29,536 nucleotides of DNA. It comes from Chersky-840 sp035532735. GTDB taxonomy: Bacteria > Actinomycetota > Acidimicrobiia > Acidimicrobiales > UBA8190. A program made the position numbers and the translations under genes. The notes beneath the pieces were generated by a model, which ran no database searches, was not told where the DNA came from, and worked only from the letters and a program-made list of their open reading frames with translations. The DNA lies in assembly GCA_035532735.1 (NCBI GenBank), contig DATKQM010000061.1:1-29536 (forward strand). The letters run 5' to 3'. Positions 7,590 to 15,442 of this stretch are shown in pieces; within the stretch, counting starts at the first letter, position 1; every line of letters begins with the position of its first letter.

Positions 7590-10076
7590 TCATTGCATCA
7601 TCTGGCGGATGCGGATGGCTTGCTCTTGGGCACGCGCGCGCGCCTCGGCTTCACTGGGTGCCTCCGCCCACACATGGGTGACGGGCTCTTCGGGGTCGGG
7701 GACCACCAAGGTCCATCCGTCGGGCTCGGGGAGCTTGACGCCGTCGACGAGGACGACGTCTCGACCCTGGGCCCGCTCCACGGTGGTCCGCATCACGGTC
7801 CCCTTCTGCTCCCACGGCGTGACGATCTCTTCGTGGACGATGTGGATGGCCGGCAGCCGGCTCGCCAGTTTCGAGAGGCGCTCGTCGGTGCGGGCCAACA
7901 TCCCGAGCAGATGGACGAGCGTCGCGACGCCGTCAAAGGCGGGCAGGAAGCGGGGGAAGATGTAGCCCCCCATCTGACTGGCGGCGAAGGTGACCCCGCC
8001 GGTGCTCGCCACCTCCATGAGGTGGGTGGCCGAGAGCTTGGTCCACATGATCTCGGCGCCGGCTTCGGCACAGATGTGCTCGGCGGCCATCGGCGTCGAC
8101 ACCGGGAGGGCCACCTTGGCATGGCGGACCCTCGAGACCACCAGGTCGAGGAGGAGCAAGAGGGTTTGGTTGTCGGTGAAGACCTTGCCTTCGTCGTCGA
8201 CCAGGGTGAGGTTCTCCCCGCCCGGGTCGATCACCGCTCCCAGGTGGGCCCCCGAGGCCCTGACCAGGCCCGCCACGTGCTCGGCGGCGGCCCGAGGGTC
8301 ACTGGCCATGACCGCGGCGGTGGCTGCGTAAGGGTTCACCACCAGAACCTCGGCGCCCAGCTTGGCGAGGACATTGGGCATCACGAAGCTGGCGGTGCCG
8401 AAGGAATAGTCGAGGACCATCTTGAACCCCGCCCGGGCGATGGCGTCGACGTCGACGGTGTCGCTGAGCGCGGCGGTATAGAGCTCCAGGGCGCGCGGCG
8501 CGTAGCCGATGTCGCCGATCTCCGACGCCAGGGCCCGTCGGAACTCCTCACGGTGGTACAGCCGCTCGATCTTGCGTTGTCCGGGCTCGGCGATGTCGAT
8601 GCCGTCCTGGTCGAAGAACCGGATCATGACCGACTGGGTGTCCTGCTCGAAGAGGCGGACGGTGATGCCACCCAGGCTCCGGCCCGAACGCACCTGGAAG
8701 CGGGTGACCGGCACCGTGGCGACCTCGAGGTCCTCCACGTTCACGCCCGCCGCGTTACATCCCACGATCATGGCCCGCTTGAGCACCCGGGCCGCGCGCG
8801 ACGTGTCACGCGACGCGGTGATGGTGCTGCCCTTCTCCAGCGTGCTCGCCCATGCCATCGACAGCCGCATGACCAGCTCGGGGCTGATGTCGACGTTGGC
8901 GAGCCCGGTGATGCCGAGGCGCCCGAACAAGGTGCGGGCCCCTCGCGACTCCCACACGATCGAGGTGTTGACCGTGGCGCCGGCCTCGACGGTCTTGAAG
9001 GGATAGACCTTCACGCCGGACTTGATCACGGCATGGGCCCCCACGAAGGACTCGTCGCCGAGGACCACCCCCTCCTCGCACCGCACACCCTGGCGCAGGT
9101 CACAGGAGCGGCCCAGCACGCAGCCGTCGAGCCGGACGCCGGCTCCCAAAAAGGCGTTGTCGTGGATGACGGTGCGCTCGAGCGAGGCGTTGTCCCCGAT
9201 GCGGGCGTTGGCGCCGATCACGCAGTAGGAGCCGAGGACACCGTTCGCCCCGATGTGGCAGTTGTCACCGATGATGACCGGACCCCGGACCTCGGCGGAG
9301 GGGTCGAGCTCGGCCCCCTTGCCGAGCCACACGCCGGGCCGTAGGGAGAAGCCGCTGACCTGGACCGCCACGTTCTCGTCGAGGATGTCTTGATGGGCCC
9401 GCAGGTAGGCGTCGAGGGTGCCCACGTCCTCCCAGTAGCCCCCCGCCACGTACCCGAACAGGGGCTTCTCGTCCTCGAGGACCTTGGGGAAGACCTCCTC
9501 GGAGAAGTCCACCGCCCTGCCCTCGGGGATGTAGTCGAAGATCTCGGGCTCCAGCACGTAGATGCCCGTGTTGATGGTGTCGCTGAAGACCTGGCCCCAG
9601 GTGGGCTTCTCGAGGAATCGCTCGATCGACCCGTCGTCGCGGGTGATGACGATCCCGAACTCGAGGGGGTTGTCCACCGCCTTGAGCGCGATCGTGGCCA
9701 GGGCTCCCTTCGAGGCGTGATGGGCCACGAGCGAGGTCAGGTCGATGTCGGTGAGGACGTCACCGGAGATCACGACGAAGCGCTCGTCGAGCTCGTCGCG
9801 GGCGTTGCGGACCGAGCCCGCCGTGCCCAGGGGCGTCTCCTCGGTGGCATAGACCATGCGGACACCGAACTCGGACCCGTCCCCGAAGTAGCTGCGGATG
9901 GCGTTCGCCATGAACGCCACGGTGACCACGATGTCCTCGAACCCGTGTTGGCGCAGGAGGTTCACGACGTGCTCCATCATGGGCCGGTTGGCCATGGGGA
10001 GCATGGGCTTGGGTTGGTTGGACGTGAGGGGGCGAAGTCGCGTGCCTTCGCCCCCCGCCATGATCACCGCTTTCAT
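7590..10076 (-). CDS. Mannose-1-phosphate guanylyltransferase / phosphomannomutase-like fusion
   Basis: An 828-residue fusion. Residues 1-235 are a sugar-nucleotide transferase (MKAVIMAGGEGTRLRPLT, then KPMLPMANRPMMEH; metal-binding VISGDVLTDID). Residues about 250-370 are a left-handed beta-helix of hexapeptide repeats (IGDNCHIGANGVLG, IGANARIGDN). Residues about 375-828 have a phosphohexomutase fold with the phospho-serine region TASRDTSR (S422). The metal loop, normally DxDGDR, reads DPGGEN at 617-622, and the sugar-binding GExSGH loop is not visible (AASQMGGYIF instead). The first part should make GDP-mannose or a similar NDP-sugar for glycans; the mutase half may be inactive or altered. 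The start is ATG 10076, since upstream in-frame sequence overlaps the phosphatidyltransferase gene. It lies 50 bp after that gene. Confidence 0.9.
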   Translation of the reverse strand: MKAVIMAGGEGTRLRPLTSNQPKPMLPMANRPMMEHVVNLLRQHGFEDIVVTVAFMANAIRSYFGDGSEFGVRMVYATEETPLGTAGSVRNARDELDERFVVISGDVLTDIDLTSLVAHHASKGALATIALKAVDNPLEFGIVITRDDGSIERFLEKPTWGQVFSDTINTGIYVLEPEIFDYIPEGRAVDFSEEVFPKVLEDEKPLFGYVAGGYWEDVGTLDAYLRAHQDILDENVAVQVSGFSLRPGVWLGKGAELDPSAEVRGPVIIGDNCHIGANGVLGSYCVIGANARIGDNASLERTVIHDNAFLGAGVRLDGCVLGRSCDLRQGVRCEEGVVLGDESFVGAHAVIKSGVKVYPFKTVEAGATVNTSIVWESRGARTLFGRLGITGLANVDISPELVMRLSMAWASTLEKGSTITASRDTSRAARVLKRAMIVGCNAAGVNVEDLEVATVPVTRFQVRSGRSLGGITVRLFEQDTQSVMIRFFDQDGIDIAEPGQRKIERLYHREEFRRALASEIGDIGYAPRALELYTAALSDTVDVDAIARAGFKMVLDYSFGTASFVMPNVLAKLGAEVLVVNPYAATAAVMASDPRAAAEHVAGLVRASGAHLGAVIDPGGENLTLVDDEGKVFTDNQTLLLLLDLVVSRVRHAKVALPVSTPMAAEHICAEAGAEIMWTKLSATHLMEVASTGGVTFAASQMGGYIFPRFLPAFDGVATLVHLLGMLARTDERLSKLASRLPAIHIVHEEIVTPWEQKGTVMRTTVERAQGRDVVLVDGVKLPEPDGWTLVVPDPEEPVTHVWAEAPSEAEARARAQEQAIRIRQMMQ

Positions 10077-10126
10077 GCGAGCACGATGTTCACGTGGACC
10101 ATGTTCATGCGGGCACCGGGGCGACC

Positions 10127-10750
10127 CTACCCCGCCGCCATCCGACTCGCGCGACCTCGGGCGAGGGCCCGGCGGGACAACGGGATGTACGCCGCAGCCG
10201 CGATCCACGCCAAGGTCAAGGCGGGAACAGCGCTCAGCCAACCCACGATCTCGATGGGGTGTTGCCAGCCGGCATGGCCATGGGCGAGCAGGAATGTGGG
10301 ATAGGCGAACATGAGCCCGAAGGTCCCGGCCTTGCCCACCCACAAGACGTCGATCCTCTGGGCCCCGAGCGCGGCGAGCAATAACACCGCCGCCGAGACG
10401 AGGACTTCGCGCACCACCGTGAGCAGACCGAACCACAACGGCACCGCGCCCACCACGATGACCGAGATGACCGCCGTGCCCACGAGCACCCGGTCTGCGG
10501 TGGGGTCGAGGACCTTGCCCAGGGTCGACACCTGGTGCCAGCGCCGGGCGACGAAGCCGTCGACCCAGTCCGTGGCGCCGAGGACGGCCAAGAGCGCCGC
10601 CGCCGCGGTCTGGTGGTGAGCGCCGAAGAGTAACCAGACGAACACCGGGACACAGGCCAGGCGGACGAAGGTGATGCCGTTGGGCGCCGTGAGGATGCGG
10701 TCCGCCCCGACCTCGACGTCTGGGGGGACGTCGTCGGGGGGTCCGGTCAC
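10127..10750 (-). CDS. pgsA: CDP-alcohol phosphatidyltransferase (PgsA-like)
   Basis: A 207-residue membrane enzyme with about five to six hydrophobic helices. It contains the complete catalytic signature DG-x2-AR-x8-G-x3-D-x3-D as DGFVARRWHQVSTLGKVLDPTAD. The N-terminal TAPNGITFVRLACVP is typical of the PgsA branch, which joins CDP-diacylglycerol to glycerol 3-phosphate or inositol phosphate in phospholipid synthesis. The GTG at 10750 is chosen; longer in-frame extensions run into the opposite-strand DUF1015 gene. It heads the long minus-strand operon. In M. tuberculosis, pgsA2 likewise precedes gcvH-garA, so an orthologous cluster is likely; the exact alcohol substrate cannot be told. Confidence 0.88.
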   Translation of the reverse strand: MTGPPDDVPPDVEVGADRILTAPNGITFVRLACVPVFVWLLFGAHHQTAAAALLAVLGATDWVDGFVARRWHQVSTLGKVLDPTADRVLVGTAVISVIVVGAVPLWFGLLTVVREVLVSAAVLLLAALGAQRIDVLWVGKAGTFGLMFAYPTFLLAHGHAGWQHPIEIVGWLSAVPALTLAWIAAAAYIPLSRRALARGRASRMAAG

Positions 10751-10816
10751 GGCATGGAGTCTACGAGGCAGACCGGTCCTCCCCCGGCTGGACGCCGGGT
10801 GTGCTACGCAAGGCCG

Positions 10817-12007
10817 ATGCCCCGCTTCCGGCCCTTCCCCGGCCTGCGCTACGACAGGTCCGTCCCCCTCGACAAGGTCATCGCCCCTCCCTATGACGTG
10901 GTGGGGCCCGACGAGCGCGCCGTACTGGCGGCGCGTCACCGGGCCAATGCCATCCACGTGGAGCTCCCGGTCCAAGACCCCCGGACAGGGCTCGACAAGT
11001 ACCGCTCCGCGGCCCAGATCTTCGCCACCTGGCGAGAAGACGGCGTCCTCGCCCCCGAGGCCGGGCCCGCCTTCTACGCGTACCGGATGACGGTGCCCGA
11101 CGGTCGGTCCACCACCGGGGTGATCGGGGCGCTGGCCTGTGAGGCTCCGGGCGGCGACGTCCTGCCCCACGAGCAGACCATCCCGAAGGACAAGAGCGAC
11201 CGGCTCGACTTGTTGCGGGCGTGTCGGGCCAACCTCTCCCCCATCTGGGGCCTGTCGCTGTCACGCGGGCTGGCGGCCGCCTACGAGCCCGACGGGCCGC
11301 CTCGTGCCGAAGCCGTCGACGACGACGGGGTGACCCACGCCCTGTGGGTACTCGACGCACCGGCTGTCATCGAGGAGATCACCCGCGCCGTCGAGGCCGC
11401 GCCGGTGGTGATCGCCGATGGCCATCACCGCTACGAGACCGCGCTCGCCTATCAGGCCGAACGACGGGTCGAGCTCGGTGGGGCCCCCGGTGACCACGAC
11501 CTCGTCATGGCGCTCGTGGTGGAGCTCTCCGAGGGCCAGCTCTCGGTCGGTCCCATCCACCGCACCATCGCCGGTGTCCCGCCTGAGGTGGACCTGGCCG
11601 AATTGTTCGGTCGGTGGTTCGACATCGTCCACGCCGGGCCCGGCGACCACCATCTCGTGGAGTCCGTGGCCGGGTCCGGAGCCCTCGCCCTTGTCACCGG
11701 GCGCGGTGTCTGGTTGCTGACGCCGCGCGAGCAGACCTATGCCGAAGCGGGGTCGGATCTCGACTCGAGCCTGGTGGCGCTCGTCACCGACGCCATGCCC
11801 GATGCCACGGTGACCTATGTCCACGACTGGCACGCCGCGCTCGGCGCGGTGACCGACGGGAGCGCCGACGCCGCGCTGTTGCTCCGGCCCGTCACCGTGG
11901 AGCAGATCTCGGAGTGGGCCCATGCCCGCAAGCGGATGCCTCCGAAGAGCACCTACTTCTACCCGAAGCCCCGCACCGGGATGGTTTTCCGCACCGTCGA
12001 GGACTGA
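10817..12007 (+). CDS. DUF1015 family protein
   Basis: A 396-residue protein matching the DUF1015 family along its length. Recognisable segments are PFPGLRYD at the start, DKVIAPPYDVVGPDER, NAIHVELP, PHEQTIPKDKSDRLDLLRACRANLSPIWGLS, the conserved VIADGHHRYETALAYQ and the ending PPKSTYFYPKPRTGMVFRTV. The family is widespread in bacteria and archaea, but its biochemical role is not established; some members are annotated as serine kinase-like. The ATG at 10817 gives the family's usual N-terminus. It is divergent from the pgsA-like gene with a 66-bp gap that must hold both promoters. A structured region follows its stop. Confidence 0.93.
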   Translation: MPRFRPFPGLRYDRSVPLDKVIAPPYDVVGPDERAVLAARHRANAIHVELPVQDPRTGLDKYRSAAQIFATWREDGVLAPEAGPAFYAYRMTVPDGRSTTGVIGALACEAPGGDVLPHEQTIPKDKSDRLDLLRACRANLSPIWGLSLSRGLAAAYEPDGPPRAEAVDDDGVTHALWVLDAPAVIEEITRAVEAAPVVIADGHHRYETALAYQAERRVELGGAPGDHDLVMALVVELSEGQLSVGPIHRTIAGVPPEVDLAELFGRWFDIVHAGPGDHHLVESVAGSGALALVTGRGVWLLTPREQTYAEAGSDLDSSLVALVTDAMPDATVTYVHDWHAALGAVTDGSADAALLLRPVTVEQISEWAHARKRMPPKSTYFYPKPRTGMVFRTVED

Positions 12008-12040
12008 TCAGCTGAGCAACCGGGCCGGTGAGGGGCTGAG

Positions 12041-12114
12041 GAACACGGGCGCCGCGGCGCGCCCCCTTCGTCGCAGCGAGAGAAGCTGCGAACGGCGCCG
12101 CGGGCGCCCTGTTC
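12041..12114. terminator. Long branched hairpin, probable bidirectional terminator
   Basis: The left arm GAACACGGGCGCC (12041-12053) pairs with GGCGCCCTGTTC ending at 12114, with one bulged C. The pairing continues through GCGGCGC with GCGCCGCG and a compensating bulge on the other side. At the tip a separate perfect stem TCGCAGC (12071-12077) / GCTGCGA (12085-12091) has a 7-nt loop. There is no T-run, as is common for high-GC terminators. It lies 34 bp after the DUF1015 stop between convergent genes. Confidence 0.6.
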
Positions 12115-12135
12115 CTGTACCCCCCCTGAGGGTCC

Positions 12136-12164
12136 CGAGCCACATCCCGCCACAGGGTGGCTCG
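12136..12164. terminator. Second hairpin, possible terminator for korAB
   Basis: A perfect 8-bp inverted repeat, CGAGCCAC (12136-12143) and GTGGCTCG (12157-12164), has a 13-nt loop. It is 115 bp beyond the korB stop on the minus strand and beyond the first hairpin on the plus strand. There is no T-run. Confidence 0.45.
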
Positions 12165-12278
12165 TGGTGCCCACCGAGGTATCGGCGACGGGCCGAGTGG
12201 GGTTGAGACTGGGGGTATAGGACCTCGGGCCTGTATCGGAGCTGGTCCCGACCTTGGTACCGGCCTGTGACGGCCAGC

Positions 12279-13304
12279 TCAGGCCTCGACGGTCCAGGTC
12301 CCGCCCGAGGCGAGGAGGGAGGTGAGATCGCCCGGTCCCCGGCGCTCGTTGGCCTCGAGGAGCTGGCGGGTCATCGCCGCGCCGTACTCGGGGCGCTCCA
12401 CGGCCCGGAAGATCCCGATGGGGGTGGGCTCATAGGGACCCCGGGCCAGACGGCTCAATTGGAAGGCGAGGCCCGGCTCGTCCCGGCGCTCGTCGTGGAC
12501 GAGGAGGGTGTCCTCACCGACATCGGCGACCTCGGCGATACGGAGGCGACCGTTGGGCTCCATCACGACCCCGTGCTCCTGCTCGGCGCCGAAACGGATG
12601 GGCTGGCTGTGGACGAGGGGGATGAGGTTGTCGGCCCGGACATCTTTGCCCGTGATCTTCTCGAAGGCGCCGTCGTTGAACACGTTGCAATTCTGGTAGA
12701 TCTCGACAAAGGCGGCGCCGTTGTGGTCATGGGCGCGCCGGAACATCTCCTGCATGTGCTTGCGGTCCATATCGTGGGTCCGGGCCACGAAGCTGGCTTC
12801 GGCACCCAGGGCCAGGCTGACGGGGTTGAAGGGTGTGTCGAGGGAGCCGAAGGGCGTGGACTTGGTGACCTTGCCCTGTTCCGAGGTCGGCGAGTACTGG
12901 CCTTTCGTCAACCCGTAGATCTGGTTGTTGAAGAGCAGGATGGTGATCTTCACGTTGCGACGGAGGGCGTGGATGAGGTGGTTGCCGCCGATCGACAGGG
13001 AGTCGCCGTCACCGGTGATGACCCAGACGTCGAGGTCGGGCCGGGTCACCGCCAGCCCCGTGGCGATGGCAGGGGCGCGGCCGTGGATCGAGTGCATCCC
13101 GTAGGTGTTCATGTAATAGGGCAGGCGCGCCGCGCAGCCGATGCCCGACACGAAGACCGTGTTCTCGCGCCGGACCCCGAGGTCGGGCATGAGCATCTGG
13201 AGTGCGGCCAGGATCGAATAGTCGCCGCAGCCCGGGCACCAACGGACCTCTTGGTCCGAGGTCCAGTCCTTGCGGGTCGTGACCGGGATCTGGGTGTCGG
13301 TCAT
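12279..13304 (-). CDS. korB: 2-oxoacid:ferredoxin oxidoreductase, beta subunit (KorB)
   Basis: A 341-residue thiamine-diphosphate subunit. It oxidises 2-oxoglutarate (or another 2-oxoacid) to its acyl-CoA while reducing ferredoxin. The [4Fe-4S]-type cysteines are visible in RWCPGCGDYSIL (C23, C26) and SGIGCAARLPYY (C57), with another in YQNCNVFNDGAF. The ThDP/Mg motif is GDGDSLSIGGNHLIHALRRN (from 98), followed by NNQIYGLTKGQYSPTS. This form, with separate KorA and KorB and no ferredoxin domain, is the one in mycobacteria (Rv2454c/Rv2455c). The start ATG 13304 overlaps the korA stop by one base (TGATG), so the two are translationally coupled. Confidence 0.95.
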   Translation of the reverse strand: MTDTQIPVTTRKDWTSDQEVRWCPGCGDYSILAALQMLMPDLGVRRENTVFVSGIGCAARLPYYMNTYGMHSIHGRAPAIATGLAVTRPDLDVWVITGDGDSLSIGGNHLIHALRRNVKITILLFNNQIYGLTKGQYSPTSEQGKVTKSTPFGSLDTPFNPVSLALGAEASFVARTHDMDRKHMQEMFRRAHDHNGAAFVEIYQNCNVFNDGAFEKITGKDVRADNLIPLVHSQPIRFGAEQEHGVVMEPNGRLRIAEVADVGEDTLLVHDERRDEPGLAFQLSRLARGPYEPTPIGIFRAVERPEYGAAMTRQLLEANERRGPGDLTSLLASGGTWTVEA

Positions 13305-15220
13305 CAGCTGGCCACGTCCTCTTCGGCGATGGTGGTGGTCGACGTCGACCCGATCAACTCGAGGACGACCTCCTCGATCTCCGCGGCCCGGAAGGGGACG
13401 CCCTGGACCTTGCTGAGTGTCCGGGCATCGACCAGGAAGTCGGCTCGGACCATCTTGGCCAGCTGGCCCAGGTTGGCCTCGGGGACCAGCACCTTGTCGT
13501 AGGCCCGGAGGACCTCGCCCAGGTTTGACGGGAAGGGATTGAGGTGGACCAGATGGGCGTGGGCGACCGAGAGCCCCCGGGCCCGGACCCGACGGACGCC
13601 CGCCGCGATGGCTCCGAAGGTCGACCCCCAGCCGAGGACCAGGACGGGGGCGGCGCCGATGCCACCGGGGTCGTCGACGTCGAGGAGGGGGATGTCCTTG
13701 GCGATCCCCGCCACCTTGGCGGCCCGGAGATGGACCATCCGCTCGTGGTTCACGGGGTCGTACGAGACGTTGCCCGAGCCGTCCTGCTTCTCGAGGGCCC
13801 CGATCCGGTGCTCGAGGCCGGGCGTGCCGGGCACTGCCCAGGGTCGGGCCAGGGTCTCCTCGTCGCGGACGTAGGGCCAGAAGGCGGGGGTGCCGTCCTC
13901 TTCGATGTGGTTGGTCTCGGTGGCGAAGGCCACCCGGAGGTCGGGGAGGGTGGCGGGGTCGGGCAACCGCCAGGGCTCGGCCCCGTTGGCCAGATAGCCG
14001 TCGGAGAGGACGATGACCGGCGTCCGGTACTTGACCGCGATCCGGGCCGCCTCGATGGCGACCTCGAAACAGTGCGACGGGGTCATGGGCGCCACGATGG
14101 GCACCGGGGCCTCGCCGTGGCGGCTGTACATGGCGTGGAGGAGGTCGGACTGCTCGGTCTTGGTGGGCAGGCCCGTCGAGGGGCCGCCCCGCTGGATGTT
14201 GATGACGAGGAGGGGGAGCTCGAGGCTCACGGCCATGCCCACCGACTCCGACTTGAGGTCCGCCCCGGGACCGCTCGTGGTGGTGACGCCGAGCGACCCC
14301 CCGAAGGCCGCCCCGATGGCGGCGCCGACACCGGCGATCTCGTCCTCGGCCTGGACGGTCCGGACCCCGAAGTGCTTGTGCTTGGACAGCTCGTGGAGGA
14401 TGTCCGAGGCCGGGGTGATCGGGTAGGACCCGAGGAACAAGGGGAGGTTGGCCTGATGGGCCGCGGCGATGAGCCCCCAGGCCAGGGCGGTGTTGCCGGT
14501 GATGTTGGTGTACACGCCGGGCTCGAGCGGGGCCGGACGGACCTGGTAGTTGACCTCGAAGAGCTCGGCGGTCTCACCGAAGTTGTAGCCCGCCTTGAAG
14601 GCCCGGGTGTTGGCGTCGAGGACCATCGGCGTCGCCGCGAAGCGCTTCTCGATCCATCCCAGGGTGCCTTCGATGGGCCGGCTGTAGAGCCAGCTCACGA
14701 GGCCGAGCGCGAAGAAGTTCTTGGACCTCTCCGCGTCGCGGGGCTTCACCCCGGCGGCCTTGGCGACCTCCATCGTGAGCGAGGTCATGGGGACTTCGTA
14801 GACCTTGTAGCCGACCAGGGATCCGTCGGTAAGGGGATTGGAGGTGTAGTTCGCCTTCTCGAAGGCCCGTTCGTCGAAGGCGTCGACGTTCACGATGACG
14901 GTGCCGCCGGGTGCCACCGCCCCAACGTTGGTCTTGAGTGCGGCGGGATTCATGGCCACGAGCACGCTGGGCTGGTCGCCGGGCGTGAGGATGTCGTGGT
15001 CCGAGATGTGGACCTGGAAGGCCGACACGCCTGCCAAGGTGCCGGCGGGGGCCCGGATCTCAGCCGGGAAGTCGGGGAGGGTGGCTGTGTCGTTCCCGAA
15101 CATCGAGCTGACCGAGGTGAATTGGGTGCCTGTCAGCTGCATCCCGTCGCCCGAGTCACCGGCGAACCGGATCACCACCCGGTCGAGCTCGGTGGTCTGG
15201 TGACGTGTCGCGGTCGACAC
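13304..15220 (-). CDS. korA: 2-oxoacid:ferredoxin oxidoreductase, fused gamma-alpha subunit (KorA)
   Basis: A 638-residue subunit. The N-terminal 190 residues are the gamma domain (VVIRFAGDSGDGMQLTGTQF, LPDFPAEIRAPAGTLAGVSA, VLVAMNPAALKTN). The remainder is the alpha/pyrimidine-binding domain (GSYPITPASDILHELS, QAEDEIAGVGAAIGA, TTSGPGADLKSE, INIQRGGPSTGLPTKTEQSDL). This gamma-alpha order is normal for KorA. The start is GTG 15220, six bases after an AGGGGG ribosome binding site; in-frame sequence further upstream is intergenic repeat and not coding-like. It is 215 bp after fbaB and directly coupled to korB. With a GarA homologue in the same window, regulation of this step by GarA is a plausible but unshown link. 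Confidence 0.95.
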   Translation of the reverse strand: MSTATRHQTTELDRVVIRFAGDSGDGMQLTGTQFTSVSSMFGNDTATLPDFPAEIRAPAGTLAGVSAFQVHISDHDILTPGDQPSVLVAMNPAALKTNVGAVAPGGTVIVNVDAFDERAFEKANYTSNPLTDGSLVGYKVYEVPMTSLTMEVAKAAGVKPRDAERSKNFFALGLVSWLYSRPIEGTLGWIEKRFAATPMVLDANTRAFKAGYNFGETAELFEVNYQVRPAPLEPGVYTNITGNTALAWGLIAAAHQANLPLFLGSYPITPASDILHELSKHKHFGVRTVQAEDEIAGVGAAIGAAFGGSLGVTTTSGPGADLKSESVGMAVSLELPLLVINIQRGGPSTGLPTKTEQSDLLHAMYSRHGEAPVPIVAPMTPSHCFEVAIEAARIAVKYRTPVIVLSDGYLANGAEPWRLPDPATLPDLRVAFATETNHIEEDGTPAFWPYVRDEETLARPWAVPGTPGLEHRIGALEKQDGSGNVSYDPVNHERMVHLRAAKVAGIAKDIPLLDVDDPGGIGAAPVLVLGWGSTFGAIAAGVRRVRARGLSVAHAHLVHLNPFPSNLGEVLRAYDKVLVPEANLGQLAKMVRADFLVDARTLSKVQGVPFRAAEIEEVVLELIGSTSTTTIAEEDVAS

Positions 15221-15435
15221 CTGCGGCCCCCTGTCTAGGGATCGGCCGCCCCCGAACCGTCTACGTGGTGCGGGGCGCGCGAGCGCCGACCCTTCAAACC
15301 GAGCATACCGCCGCAATCGACCCGCTCCGGGAACTCTTCCTTCCCACATCGCTGTTTCGGGCAGAAATTCGCTTTTCCGACGAATCGCGAGGCGGACGAA
15401 TCGCGAGGCGGACGAATCGCTAGGCGGACGAATCG
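15221..15435. other. fbaB-korA intergenic region
   Basis: This 215-bp gap on the minus strand contains the 16-bp tandem repeat at 15379-15442 at its fbaB end and the korA ribosome binding site at its other end. The AT-richer middle part (about 15330-15375) may carry the korA promoter; I cannot place -35 and -10 elements with confidence. Confidence 0.4.
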
Positions 15436-15442
15436 CTAGGCG
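15379..15442. repeat. Four copies of a 16-bp tandem repeat at the fbaB stop codon
   Basis: Four exact-length direct copies of GACGAATCGCGAGGCG lie at 15379, 15395, 15411 and 15427. The first two are identical; the last two change GCGAGG to GCTAGG. The last copy contains the TAG stop of fbaB, so the array seems to have grown from the gene end into the intergenic region. Confidence 0.95.

Larger units (their letters stand above)
12008..12278. other. Structured intergenic region between convergent genes
   Basis: This 271-bp gap separates the ends of the DUF1015 and korB genes. It holds a long interrupted hairpin (12041-12114) and a second perfect 8-bp hairpin (12136-12164), described separately. 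The remaining 110 bp up to korB are GC-rich without a visible gene. Confidence 0.6.

Noticed and set aside
6735..9344. Very long plus-strand open frame (869 codons) antisense to garA, gcvH and the manC-manB fusion
   Set aside because: It is a shadow frame of high-GC coding sequence; the minus strand has clear homologues with intact motifs throughout.
13544..15238. Plus-strand open frame of 564 codons antisense to korA
   Set aside because: Its composition (Gly, Glu, Val, Arg-rich, no domains) is that of an antisense shadow; korA is unmistakable on the other strand.
15379..15442. Possible CRISPR-like array
   Set aside because: The units are contiguous 16-bp copies without spacers and include a stop codon.
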